A stretch of 64,000 bases of DNA from Bacteroidales bacterium UBA1181 (GTDB lineage: Bacteria > Bacteroidota > Bacteroidia > Bacteroidales > Paludibacteraceae). The stretch's first letter is position 1; every line of letters starts with the position of its first letter. Under the pieces are notes generated by a model that worked only from the letters and a program-made list of their open reading frames with translations, searched no databases and was not told the origin of the DNA. Both the position numbers and the translations under genes were made by a program. Positions 10,048 to 17,518 of the stretch are shown here, in pieces. The stretch covers positions 26,745-90,744 of the forward strand of contig DBYR01000011.1 of the NCBI GenBank assembly GCA_002310215.1, written 5' to 3'.

Positions 10048-10620
10048 ATGAAACCAGCAATCAAAATTCTTCTCATGGCAATCGCCTACCTTGCCATGTT
10101 TGTGATGGGCGCCGCAAGCGGGATGATTCATCCGAGGTGCTACGCCTACGTCGGGGCAATTCTGCCACTCATCTCTGCGTTCATTTACCTTTACACATCG
10201 ACCCTCATCCGCAAGCTCGGTGCGGCGGTCGTACTGAACGGATTCCTCCTGCTCCTTTTCCTGATAGCGGGAGAGGCGGACGTCACCCTCATCGTAGGCT
10301 TTGTCATCCTGACGGCACTCGCTGAAATCATCCGGTGCCATTACGGATACGACACGCTCAAGGGCATTCGTTGGAGCTTCCTACCGTTCGCCTTTTCGTT
10401 TTTCGCCTACACCGCACATTGGTGGACCGACACGGAAGGCTCTTTGGCCGCCGCAGTAGAGGAGATGCCCGCAGGATACGACGAGCTGATGAAACCGGTG
10501 ATCGACAACGTGCCTATGCTGATTGTCGTATTGCTGCTGACAATACCTGTCGCCATCTTCGCAATGCGTATTGCGGAGCGTGCCTTGAAGACGCAAACAG
10601 AGGGAATGATAAAGGGTTGA
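10048..10620 (+). CDS. MptD-family putative ECF transporter S component
   Basis: 190 residues with about five hydrophobic segments (roughly 5-27, 32-50, 57-75, 80-95 and 155-175), so an inner-membrane protein. The pattern GMIHP near the N-terminus, a central GFVILTALAEIIR segment and a late AAAVEEMPAGYDELM stretch resemble the MptD/Trep_Strep family. These are presumed substrate-binding S components of energy-coupling factor importers. S components normally work with an EcfT/EcfA module; none lies beside this gene, so it would have to share one encoded elsewhere. The substrate cannot be told from sequence. The upstream gene is divergent and the downstream gene has its own promoter, so it is probably monocistronic. 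Confidence 0.6.
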   Translation: MKPAIKILLMAIAYLAMFVMGAASGMIHPRCYAYVGAILPLISAFIYLYTSTLIRKLGAAVVLNGFLLLLFLIAGEADVTLIVGFVILTALAEIIRCHYGYDTLKGIRWSFLPFAFSFFAYTAHWWTDTEGSLAAAVEEMPAGYDELMKPVIDNVPMLIVVLLLTIPVAIFAMRIAERALKTQTEGMIKG

Positions 10621-10860
10621 GCAACCGCTCACCCTTTACTCTCCCAATCCACCTCTACCGAAAAAACGCATATAGTCTTTCGCAGATACTAAACATAGTC
10701 CAAAGATCCATCTGTCATTTCGTTCCTATACAATGAAACACACATAATGCGGGCAGCCCCCGGCACCTCTTACACAGTCTCACCAACCCGTTTCCCCTTC
10801 CGTAGCATTGCCACATCACCTCCGAATTGACTTCACGGCACGACCCGGCAGGTCATGACA

Positions 10861-10900
10861 ATTAGAATCGATTGGTTGCGTCTCCCGCCAACCATCTAAT
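10861..10900. repeat. Imperfect inverted repeat
   Basis: The outer arms ATTAGA/TCTAAT and inner arms TGGTTG/CAACCA pair around a short C-rich loop, with a six-base bulge on the 5' side. It lies about 60-100 bases upstream of the glycosyltransferase promoter. It could be a regulator site or an RNA structure. Confidence 0.3.
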
Positions 10901-10957
10901 ACACAACATATTAATAAATATATATCACTTACCGACGTGGCATTCCGAAATAAAGCC

Positions 10958-10965
10958 TACCTTTG
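10958..10965 (+). promoter_or_regulatory. Candidate -7 box for the glycosyltransferase gene
   Basis: TACCTTTG is an exact TAnnTTTG match and ends 20 bases before the ATG at 10986, giving a short leader. No clear -33 TTG was found. Confidence 0.45.
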
Positions 10966-10985
10966 TGCAGGAATATTGAGTTCAG

Positions 10986-12062
10986 ATGGGAAAGGTTCTT
11001 ATAGACTTATCGATTTTAAAGCATCTCAACTGCGGGTTGGGACAGGTGGCGTACAATTATGCGAAATACTATCAGGCACATGCGAAGGAGTTGGACTTCG
11101 AGGTACACTTGTTAGTGCCCAAATCGTATGTCAACGCATTCGGGAATGACGTGCACTATCACGTCAGCAGGGAGATCTACTGTACCTTCCCGTTCCTTCT
11201 GCCACGTTTCGACGTGTGGCACACCATCCACCAACTGGCCAGACTGACGCCCTCAAGGAAAACGACCCAAAACGTATTGACCATCCACGATCTGAACTTC
11301 CTCTATGAGAAGAAAGGGAAAACCAAGGAAAAATACATCCGGAAAATCACACGAAGGGTCAAACGGGCAGACAAGATCACATGCATCTCCAACTTCGCCA
11401 AAAACGACGTGGAGAAAAACTTCCATCCACAACACCCCATCGAAGTGATATACAACGGCGTGGAATTTCTGTCTCCCGACACGGAGAAACAGCCCAACCT
11501 GCCAACCTCAGGAGACAAAAAATTCCTCTTCTCCATCGGGCAAATGCTTCCGAAGAAGAACTTCCACACCCTATTGGACACGATGAAACTGATGCCGGAA
11601 TACAACCTTTTCATCGCCGGCAAAAACACCACCGAATATGCGAAAATGATACGGAAAAGGATTGAGGACGAAGGCATCAACAACGTGTTCATATTAGGGG
11701 AGATACTCCACTCCGAAAAGGTTTGGCTCTACAACCACTGCGAAGCATTCGTCTTCCCGTCCCTGTTCGAAGGATTCGGACTACCCATCATCGAAGCGAT
11801 GTTCTTCGGCAAGCCCGTCATCTCGTCAGACAAGACATCCCTGAAGGAAATCGGGGCAGGCCATACATTCTTTTGGGAAAATTTCGAGCCACAACACATG
11901 GCGGACAAAATTCGGGAAGCCATCCAAACTTACCAGGCAGATCCTTCAATGTCCATTTCTAACAAAGAATACGCGAAGTCCTTCTCTTACGACAAACACC
12001 TGAAACGATACAACGAAATATTTCGGGAGATGATGAAAGAGAGTGTTCAAAAGAGCCGTTAA
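10986..12062 (+). CDS. Glycosyltransferase family 4 (GT-B fold)
   Basis: 358 residues. The N-terminal Rossmann-like half carries a glycine turn (NCGLGQVAYNY, about 14-24), the LTIHDLNFLYE strand near residue 98 and the ITCISNFAKNDV segment. A YNGVEF linker leads to the C-terminal nucleotide-sugar half, with a FSIGQMLPKKNFHTLL segment and the signature FPSLFEGFGLPIIEAMFFGK, whose E-x7-E glutamates bind the donor in GT4 enzymes. It lacks a signal peptide, so it is probably cytoplasmic or membrane-associated and transfers a sugar to a lipid-linked or surface glycan. Donor and acceptor are unknown. It is not in a polysaccharide cluster. Its stop codon overlaps that of the convergent radical SAM gene by three bases, with no terminator between them. 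Confidence 0.85.
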   Translation: MGKVLIDLSILKHLNCGLGQVAYNYAKYYQAHAKELDFEVHLLVPKSYVNAFGNDVHYHVSREIYCTFPFLLPRFDVWHTIHQLARLTPSRKTTQNVLTIHDLNFLYEKKGKTKEKYIRKITRRVKRADKITCISNFAKNDVEKNFHPQHPIEVIYNGVEFLSPDTEKQPNLPTSGDKKFLFSIGQMLPKKNFHTLLDTMKLMPEYNLFIAGKNTTEYAKMIRKRIEDEGINNVFILGEILHSEKVWLYNHCEAFVFPSLFEGFGLPIIEAMFFGKPVISSDKTSLKEIGAGHTFFWENFEPQHMADKIREAIQTYQADPSMSISNKEYAKSFSYDKHLKRYNEIFREMMKESVQKSR

Positions 12063-13147
12063 TTCACCCCTCCCATGATTCTTTTCAGGTGACAAAAGGA
12101 GAGCTCATTCTTCTCCTCGTCCCGCAAATGGAGCCCGTTTCCCTCGCAATGGCTGAAGAACTCGCAATCCTTGCAGACCCCAGTCTTCGTCCACGACCTA
12201 TCACGCATGATTTGGTAGCGGTTCTGCCACACATCGGCGAAATCATCTTTGTAGATATTACCCTGAATGAAACGTCCGCGCAGGTCCGGACAGGCGGATA
12301 TGCTTCCGTCCACCAAGATAGAAGCCACATTGATGCCCGCCCGGCAAAAGAAGAAGTTGTCCCGCACCTTCGCCTCGTAATCACCCAAGAAGCCTTCGCA
12401 ACCATAACTGGCCTTGATTCTGCCCTCCTTACGGGTCGCCTCAATAAAGTCGAAAACCGCCTTGAACTTATCGTCAGGTAGCTGCAAGTCCGGGTTACCG
12501 GCCGCCCTGCCGACAGGGAATATGGTAAAGATGCGCCATTCCTTAACGCCACAGTCGATCAGAAGTTGCTTAATCCTCGGCAACTCATCAAAATTTCTGT
12601 TGTTGACACAGGTGACCACGTCATGACGCAAGTCTGTATGAGGCAATAGGCGAATGGCCGCCACCGCCCGCTGGAAAGAGTTCGGATGCTGACGCAGCCA
12701 ATTATGGGACGCTTCCAAGCCATCCAAACTAACCGTACACGCACGCATGCCTGCATTGAGCAAAGATTGCAATCGATGGGGAGTCAACAGGTAGCCATTC
12801 GTGACGATGCCCCAGGGGAACTCCATCTCATACAAGGCACGTCCCGCCTCTTCAAGGTCGTGACGGATCAGCGCTTCTCCGCCCGTAAAGACCACCATCG
12901 TGTGGTGAGGATCCACGATAGGGACGATTTGCCGGACCGCTTTCAGAAAATCCCCCACCGGCATGTCCTTCACACCAGACTCCTGCCGGCAATCGCTTCC
13001 GCAATGCAGACAGTTCAACGGGCAACGCAAAGTGGCTTCCCAAAAGAGGTAAGTCAGCTCGTGTACCTTTGCGGCGTTGTGCCGATAGCTATCATATAAT
13101 CGTAGCGCCAACCGCTTCCTCAAAGACAATTTGTCAGGGTGATCCAT
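12059..13147 (-). CDS. Radical SAM/SPASM enzyme of the rSAM/lipoprotein system
   Basis: 362 residues from the ATG at 13147. A GTG two codons earlier (13153) overlaps the upstream lipoprotein stop (TAGTG) and could also be used. The radical SAM cluster motif CPLNCLHC (C42, C46, C49) is followed by FTGGEALIR and VSLDG strands of the SAM-binding barrel. The C-terminus has a SPASM-type cysteine set (FFCRAG, SACPDL, GVCKDCEFFSHC, SFCHL) that should hold auxiliary Fe-S clusters. Together with the two adjacent small lipoproteins, this matches what I recall as the TIGR04133 enzyme paired with TIGR04134 lipoproteins in Bacteroidetes. I infer that it modifies those lipoproteins; the chemistry is unknown. 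It is transcribed after the lipoprotein genes as one unit. Confidence 0.82.
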   Translation of the reverse strand: MDHPDKLSLRKRLALRLYDSYRHNAAKVHELTYLFWEATLRCPLNCLHCGSDCRQESGVKDMPVGDFLKAVRQIVPIVDPHHTMVVFTGGEALIRHDLEEAGRALYEMEFPWGIVTNGYLLTPHRLQSLLNAGMRACTVSLDGLEASHNWLRQHPNSFQRAVAAIRLLPHTDLRHDVVTCVNNRNFDELPRIKQLLIDCGVKEWRIFTIFPVGRAAGNPDLQLPDDKFKAVFDFIEATRKEGRIKASYGCEGFLGDYEAKVRDNFFFCRAGINVASILVDGSISACPDLRGRFIQGNIYKDDFADVWQNRYQIMRDRSWTKTGVCKDCEFFSHCEGNGLHLRDEEKNELSFCHLKRIMGGVN

Positions 13148-13152
13148 TATCA

Positions 13153-13617
13153 CTATTTCTTCTTAATGACAATATCCAACGTGTTCTCCGAATAGCCCTG
13201 GCGCCAATTCCCGTCACCGCCCTTCAACGGAGCGAGATCCGACATGTTCGGGAAAGTATCCACAGAGGCACCATCCCTATCGGTGAAACGGAAGCCATAG
13301 GCGGAACTCCAATAATCAACCGGAGGTCTTACACTATATTCGCCTTTCGCATCCGTCGAAGACAAAGAGTCCTGACCCACATAAATAGTATCATTTAGAT
13401 TCTCTTCCGATCGACCATCGATATTCGTATGTATCCATGACACCTTCACATCAGGGAGAGGAGTTCCCGCCTCGTCCGTCACCTTACCATGAAAGATATA
13501 ATCAGCTGTCGGACAGCCATACTCTTCACCCCCGAAGGAAGTACATGCGCCAAAGCCACAAAGTGCCATTCCAAAAGTTAACACTCTGTCAATCCAATTC
13601 AAAACAGTTTTTCCCAT
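13153..13617 (-). CDS. rSAM-associated lipoprotein, second copy
   Basis: 154 residues. An N-terminal hydrophobic signal ends in a lipobox-like GFGAC (C25), so it is probably a lipid-anchored envelope protein. The next part, YIFHGKVTDEAGTPLPDVKV, resembles a carboxypeptidase-regulatory/CnaB-like beta-sandwich start. The C-terminal segment contains FTDRDGASVDTF and GDGNWRQGYSENT, ending in DIVIKKK. The 148-residue upstream neighbour repeats all of these blocks. Its stop overlaps the GTG and lies five bases before the ATG of the radical SAM gene, consistent with translational coupling. It is a putative substrate or partner of that enzyme. No known activity. Confidence 0.75.
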   Translation of the reverse strand: MGKTVLNWIDRVLTFGMALCGFGACTSFGGEEYGCPTADYIFHGKVTDEAGTPLPDVKVSWIHTNIDGRSEENLNDTIYVGQDSLSSTDAKGEYSVRPPVDYWSSAYGFRFTDRDGASVDTFPNMSDLAPLKGGDGNWRQGYSENTLDIVIKKK

Positions 13618-13656
13618 GTCTCTTTCACTATTTTAAAATTAACTCGTCGATTTAAA

Positions 13657-14103
13657 TCATTTCTTCAAAACGATATCCATCGTGTTCTCCGAATAGCCTT
13701 CGAACCATTTACCATCTCCTTCCTTTGGTGTGGAGAGGTCCGAATATTTCAGGAATGTATCCACAGAGGCGCCATCTTTGTCTGAGAAAAGCAAACCTTC
13801 ACCTTCCTCCCAAAGAGAATATTCATACCACTTAGCCTCATACTTACCCTCCGCATCCGTGATGGTTAAAGAATCAACCTGACGTCTGGTTTGCCCCCCG
13901 GAATTATATTCATTCACATGGGAGACCTTCACATCCGGGAGTCCATTTCCATTCCCATCCGTCACCGTCCCTCTGAAAATATAGACCGCGCTTGGAGTTC
14001 CATATTCCACATATTCATCATCCCCTAAACAAGAAACGAAGCCCAATGCGGACAACATCAACGTCAATAACAGATTCAAAAATCTAAAACAATTCACTTC
14101 CAT
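13657..14103 (-). CDS. rSAM-associated lipoprotein, first copy
   Basis: 148 residues from the ATG at 14103. A TTG three codons upstream is not needed for a good signal peptide. The lipobox is FVSC (C25). The body matches the next gene block by block: YIFRGTVTDGNGNGLPDVKV, an ADGKYE-like turn (DAEGKYE), FSDKDGASVDTF, and a C-terminal GDGKWFEGYSENT ending DIVLKK. Conservation is concentrated at these blocks while the middle differs. It is first in the three-gene minus-strand unit, with a TATTTTTG -7 box 32 bases upstream. Confidence 0.75.
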   Translation of the reverse strand: MEVNCFRFLNLLLTLMLSALGFVSCLGDDEYVEYGTPSAVYIFRGTVTDGNGNGLPDVKVSHVNEYNSGGQTRRQVDSLTITDAEGKYEAKWYEYSLWEEGEGLLFSDKDGASVDTFLKYSDLSTPKEGDGKWFEGYSENTMDIVLKK

Positions 14104-14134
14104 ACTTAACAAAACTTATTATATGTTTTTTTGA

Positions 14135-14142
14135 CAAAAATA
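14135..14142 (-). promoter_or_regulatory. Candidate -7 box for the rSAM/lipoprotein operon
   Basis: TATTTTTG on the minus strand fits TAnnTTTG and lies about 30 bases upstream of the ATG at 14103. It is divergent from the metA promoter about 140 bases away. No -33 box is evident. Confidence 0.45.
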
Positions 14143-14282
14143 CATTCTTTTTCGTATAAATAGATGATAAACCGCATGCTTTTTCCTCTACAGCAGGAAG
14201 ATTTAACACACCTTCATTCACATTTATTAATTCTAAACTAAAAATTCATCCATTTCCACCACATTAATCACCCAAACAATGT

Positions 14283-14290
14283 ATATCTTT
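14283..14290 (+). promoter_or_regulatory. -7 box and ribosome site for metA
   Basis: TATCTTTG is an exact TAnnTTTG match. It ends two bases before the first possible ATG (14293), so the transcript would begin about there. A strong Shine-Dalgarno-like AGAGGAGG at 14305-14312 precedes the ATG at 14317. Both observations put the real metA start at 14317. Confidence 0.6.
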
Positions 14291-14316
14291 GCATGAAAAA
14301 GGGAAGAGGAGGAAAT

Positions 14317-15234
14317 ATGCCATTAAACATACCATCAAATTTACCAGCCGTCGAGGCATTGAAGCGAGAGAACATCTTCGTGAAGGATTCGGAATCCGCA
14401 TCCACACAAGACATACGTCCACTGAAGATCATCGTCCTCAACCTCATGCCCCTGAAAATCACTACGGAGACCGACCTCATCCGCCTGCTTTCCAACACGC
14501 CGCTACAAATCGAGCTGGATCTGTTGAAGGTCAAGAGCCACACCTCCAAGAACACGCCTGTGGAACACATGCTGACCTTCTACAAGGACTTCGAGACAAT
14601 CAAAAAGCAACGGTATGACGGCATGATCATCACGGGAGCGCCCGTGGAGAACCTCGACTTCGAAGAGGTTACCTATTGGGACGAAATCGTAGAGATATTT
14701 GACTGGGCCAAAACCCACGTCACCTCCACCCTCTTCATCTGCTGGGCGGCGCAGGCTGGGCTATATCACTACTATAACATCCCTAAATACCCTTTGGCCA
14801 AGAAAAAATTCGGTATCTTCAAGCATAAGATCCTAGATGCGAAGAACCCTATATTCAGAGGGTTCGACGATCTGTTCTATGCGCCTCACAGCCGCCACTC
14901 TGAAATAAGGAGAGCAGACATCGAGAAGATCCCTGGGCTGAAGATCTTGTCGGAGTCCGACGAGGCGGGCGTCTACATCGTGCAAGGCAGAAACGGACGT
15001 GAGTTCTTCGTCACCGGGCACTCGGAATATGCGCCCAACACCCTCCGCGACGAGTATTTCAGGGACAAGGAGAAGGGATTGGAGATTGAAATCCCTTGCA
15101 ACTATTTCGAGGACGACGACCCTAACAAGAAGCCGATCGTGCGCTGGAGAAGCCACGGCAACCTCCTGTTCACCAACTGGTTGAACTACTTCGTCTACCA
15201 AAAAACGCCCTACAACATCAGTCGTATACGGTAA
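14317..15234 (+). CDS. metA: Homoserine O-acyltransferase (MetA)
   Basis: 305 residues, the usual MetA length. It activates homoserine by transferring an acyl group from acyl-CoA (succinyl- or acetyl-CoA), the first committed step of methionine synthesis, in the cytoplasm. From the ATG at 14317 the catalytic residues fall exactly where they do in characterised MetA proteins: C142 in FICWAAQAG, and H235 and E237 in TGHSEY. The N-terminus MPLNIPSNLPAVEALKREN is also typical. The upstream ATG at 14293 would shift this numbering and remove the spacing to the ribosome site. The acyl-CoA preference cannot be called safely from sequence. The stop codon overlaps the next gene's ATG (TAATG). Confidence 0.95.
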   Translation: MPLNIPSNLPAVEALKRENIFVKDSESASTQDIRPLKIIVLNLMPLKITTETDLIRLLSNTPLQIELDLLKVKSHTSKNTPVEHMLTFYKDFETIKKQRYDGMIITGAPVENLDFEEVTYWDEIVEIFDWAKTHVTSTLFICWAAQAGLYHYYNIPKYPLAKKKFGIFKHKILDAKNPIFRGFDDLFYAPHSRHSEIRRADIEKIPGLKILSESDEAGVYIVQGRNGREFFVTGHSEYAPNTLRDEYFRDKEKGLEIEIPCNYFEDDDPNKKPIVRWRSHGNLLFTNWLNYFVYQKTPYNISRIR

Positions 15235-17048
15235 TGCGCAAGATCGAACTGCTCGCACCCGCACGGACGGCGGACCATGGCATCGAGGCCGTGAAACACG
15301 GTGCGGACGCTGTCTACATCGGTGCGCCCCAGTTTAGCGCAAGGGCAGCGGCCGGCAACAGCATAGAGGAGATCGAACGCCTCGCACGGTTCGCCCATCA
15401 GTACTACGCGAAAGTCTACGTGGCGCTCAACACCATCCTCACCGACCAAGAACTGGAGCAGGCAGGTCACCTCATCCACCAATTATACGAGGCCGGAACA
15501 GACGCCCTCATCGTACAAGACATGGGCATCACCCAATTAGCCCTGCCCCCTATTCCACTCCACGCCAGCACCCAAATGGACAACCGCACCCCTGAAAAGG
15601 TGAAGTTCTTAGCAGAGGCAGGCTTCGAGCAGGTGGTTTTGGCAAGGGAACTATCCATCGAGCAGATTCGGCAGATCAGCCAAAGCACAGACGTCAAACT
15701 GGAGGCATTCATCCATGGAGCCCTCTGCGTGAGCTACAGCGGCGTCTGCTACATGAGCCAGAACGGGTGCGGGCGAAGCGCCAACCGCGGCAATTGCGCA
15801 CAGTTCTGCCGACTACCCTACACGCTGGCAGACGCCTCCGGTCGCATCCTCGCCAAAGAGAAGCACTTGCTCTCACTGAAGGACCTCAACCTATCCAACC
15901 ATCTGAAGGAACTACTGGACGCAGGCGTCAGTTCCCTAAAAATAGAGGGTAGGCTGAAAGATATTCCCTACGTGAAGAACGTGACAGCCTACTACCGTCA
16001 GGCCTTAGATAAGATACTGGACGGGAAGGAGTACGCACCCGCCAGCTCAGGACACTGCACCTACACCTTCACCCCCAACACGGACAAGAGCTTCCACAGA
16101 GGCTCGACCAACTATTTCCTGCACGGCAGGCAGCGTGACATCATCCAACCCGACACGCCCAAATCCATCGGCGAGAAGATCGGGACCGCCTACTCGCAGA
16201 GGGGTGAGATCATCGTCCGCACGGACAAGACGCTATCCAACGGAGACGGGTTCTGTTTCCTCGACCATAACGGAGAGTTCCATGGGTTCAGAGCCAACAT
16301 GGTCCATGGCGATGTCATCGTCCCGGCGGAAAAAATCACCCTGCCACCACGCACCACGCTCTTCCGCAACTTCGACCAAGCCTTCGAACGACTACTCGCC
16401 AAAGAGTCAGCCGAGAGAAAGATCGACGTGCGGATCACCCTCACAGAGACAAAGGAAGGCTTCGAAGCCACCGCCACAGACGAGGACGGCATATCCGCCA
16501 CCCTGCCCCTCCAGGAGGAGAAGACCCCATGCGAAAACGAGGAGCGGCAAAGGGACAACCTGCGGAATATCTTCACGAAAAGCGGCAACACCATCTTCCA
16601 CGTCACAAACGTGGAACTAAACTGCGGCATCTATTTCACTCCTGCAGGAAAAATCACCCAGTGGAGGCGAGAACTGCTGCAACAGTTAGAAACAGAGCGG
16701 GAAGCGAAGAGAGAGAAGTCCAGGCTAATCTTCCCGCAGACCACACATGCCTTTCCGCTGAAAGAGTTGGACTACACAGGGAACGTGCACAACGAGTCGG
16801 CAAAGCGCTTCTACCAACAACACGGAGTGGAGAATATCGCGCCATCCTTCGAGAGCCGACCACCCCAAAACGTACCCGTCATGACCTGCAAACACTGCCT
16901 ACGCCACACATTAGGCTACTGCAAAAAGCTAGACAAAACGGCGAACGACATCCAAGAGCCGCTAACACTTACAGCGAACAATGGGAAGGAGTACCACCTT
17001 TCATTCGATTGTCGCAACTGCGAGATGAGCATCATCGATAAAAAATAA
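15234..17048 (+). CDS. U32 family protein, RlhA-like architecture
   Basis: 604 residues. The N-terminal TIM-barrel U32 domain starts with LLAPARTADHGIEAVKHGADAVYIG. It contains the family signature around EAFIHGALCVSYSG with four cysteines, C172, C179, C188 and C192 (RSANRGNCAQFCR). Members such as RlhA, TrhP and UbiU/V use such cysteines for an Fe-S cluster and take part in RNA or quinone hydroxylation; the old 'collagenase-like protease' label is doubtful. The long C-terminal extension, to about 600 residues, recalls RlhA (23S rRNA C2501 hydroxylation) more than the short members. The tail has a second cysteine-rich segment (MTCKHCLRH, DCRNCEM). Translation is coupled to metA through TAATG. 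The exact substrate is inferred only. Confidence 0.75.
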   Translation: MRKIELLAPARTADHGIEAVKHGADAVYIGAPQFSARAAAGNSIEEIERLARFAHQYYAKVYVALNTILTDQELEQAGHLIHQLYEAGTDALIVQDMGITQLALPPIPLHASTQMDNRTPEKVKFLAEAGFEQVVLARELSIEQIRQISQSTDVKLEAFIHGALCVSYSGVCYMSQNGCGRSANRGNCAQFCRLPYTLADASGRILAKEKHLLSLKDLNLSNHLKELLDAGVSSLKIEGRLKDIPYVKNVTAYYRQALDKILDGKEYAPASSGHCTYTFTPNTDKSFHRGSTNYFLHGRQRDIIQPDTPKSIGEKIGTAYSQRGEIIVRTDKTLSNGDGFCFLDHNGEFHGFRANMVHGDVIVPAEKITLPPRTTLFRNFDQAFERLLAKESAERKIDVRITLTETKEGFEATATDEDGISATLPLQEEKTPCENEERQRDNLRNIFTKSGNTIFHVTNVELNCGIYFTPAGKITQWRRELLQQLETEREAKREKSRLIFPQTTHAFPLKELDYTGNVHNESAKRFYQQHGVENIAPSFESRPPQNVPVMTCKHCLRHTLGYCKKLDKTANDIQEPLTLTANNGKEYHLSFDCRNCEMSIIDKK

Positions 17049-17518
17049 CACGTCCCGACACCCAGTGGGAAACACCCTCCGCCCCACCCGACACGAGAGC
17101 ATGAACTTTTGTCAAAAAAAATTGTAGAAAGCGGACTCGGGCGATGGATTGGCACGATTTTTGCATTTTCAAACGGCCGAAACACACCTATTTTCGCAAT
17201 ATTTTTGACAATCCGTACTCTATGCACAAATAACCGATAAACTTCTGCAAGACAATTATATATCCGTCAAAAACAAGGATAACGGCACGCAAGAAATATC
17301 GCAACAGGAAGAAAAGTGTGGAATAAAAAGTGATAAAAAATATTAAATTGTAGATTTTTACCACAACACGATTCAGGGAACAGAGATAACTTTGTAATGC
17401 AAAAGGCCGATTGCATGAGGGTACTAAGACACTATCAGTAAGCATAAGCAAACAATAGAGCAACGTGAACCTTAAACCCTTTTATTTATTATTATTAATT
17501 AACGTATTAACAAAAAGT
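17049..17518. other. Intergenic region upstream of the coiled-coil protein
   Basis: 470 AT-rich bases without a supported gene; a minus frame at 17188-17463 has low-complexity hydrophobic content and no gene-like features. It holds TATTTTTG at 17200-17207, the better placed promoter at 17387-17394, and a 6-bp hairpin ATGCAA/TTGCAT at 17397-17416 that would sit at the very 5' end of the transcript. Confidence 0.45.
17387..17394 (+). promoter_or_regulatory. Candidate -7 box for the coiled-coil protein and legumain-like peptidase
   Basis: TAACTTTG matches TAnnTTTG. The predicted start of transcription is close to 17398, giving a leader of about 120 bases that begins with the ATGCAA/TTGCAT hairpin. 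Confidence 0.45.

Larger units (their letters stand above)
10621..10985. other. Intergenic region with inverted repeat and promoter
   Basis: About 365 bases without a convincing gene. It contains a short TGAGC/GCTCA hairpin right at the end of the ECF gene (10617-10630), an imperfect inverted repeat at 10861-10900, and a -7 box at 10958-10965. Confidence 0.5.

Noticed and set aside
14104..14112. TTG start for the first rSAM-associated lipoprotein
   Set aside because: The ATG at 14103 gives a complete lipoprotein signal; the TTG adds nothing.
14293..14316. Upstream ATG of metA
   Set aside because: It abuts the -7 box and breaks the known catalytic numbering; the ATG at 14317 has a strong ribosome site.
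17188..17463. 91-codon minus frame before the coiled-coil protein gene
   Set aside because: Overlaps the candidate plus-strand promoter; low-complexity hydrophobic sequence from an AT-rich spacer.
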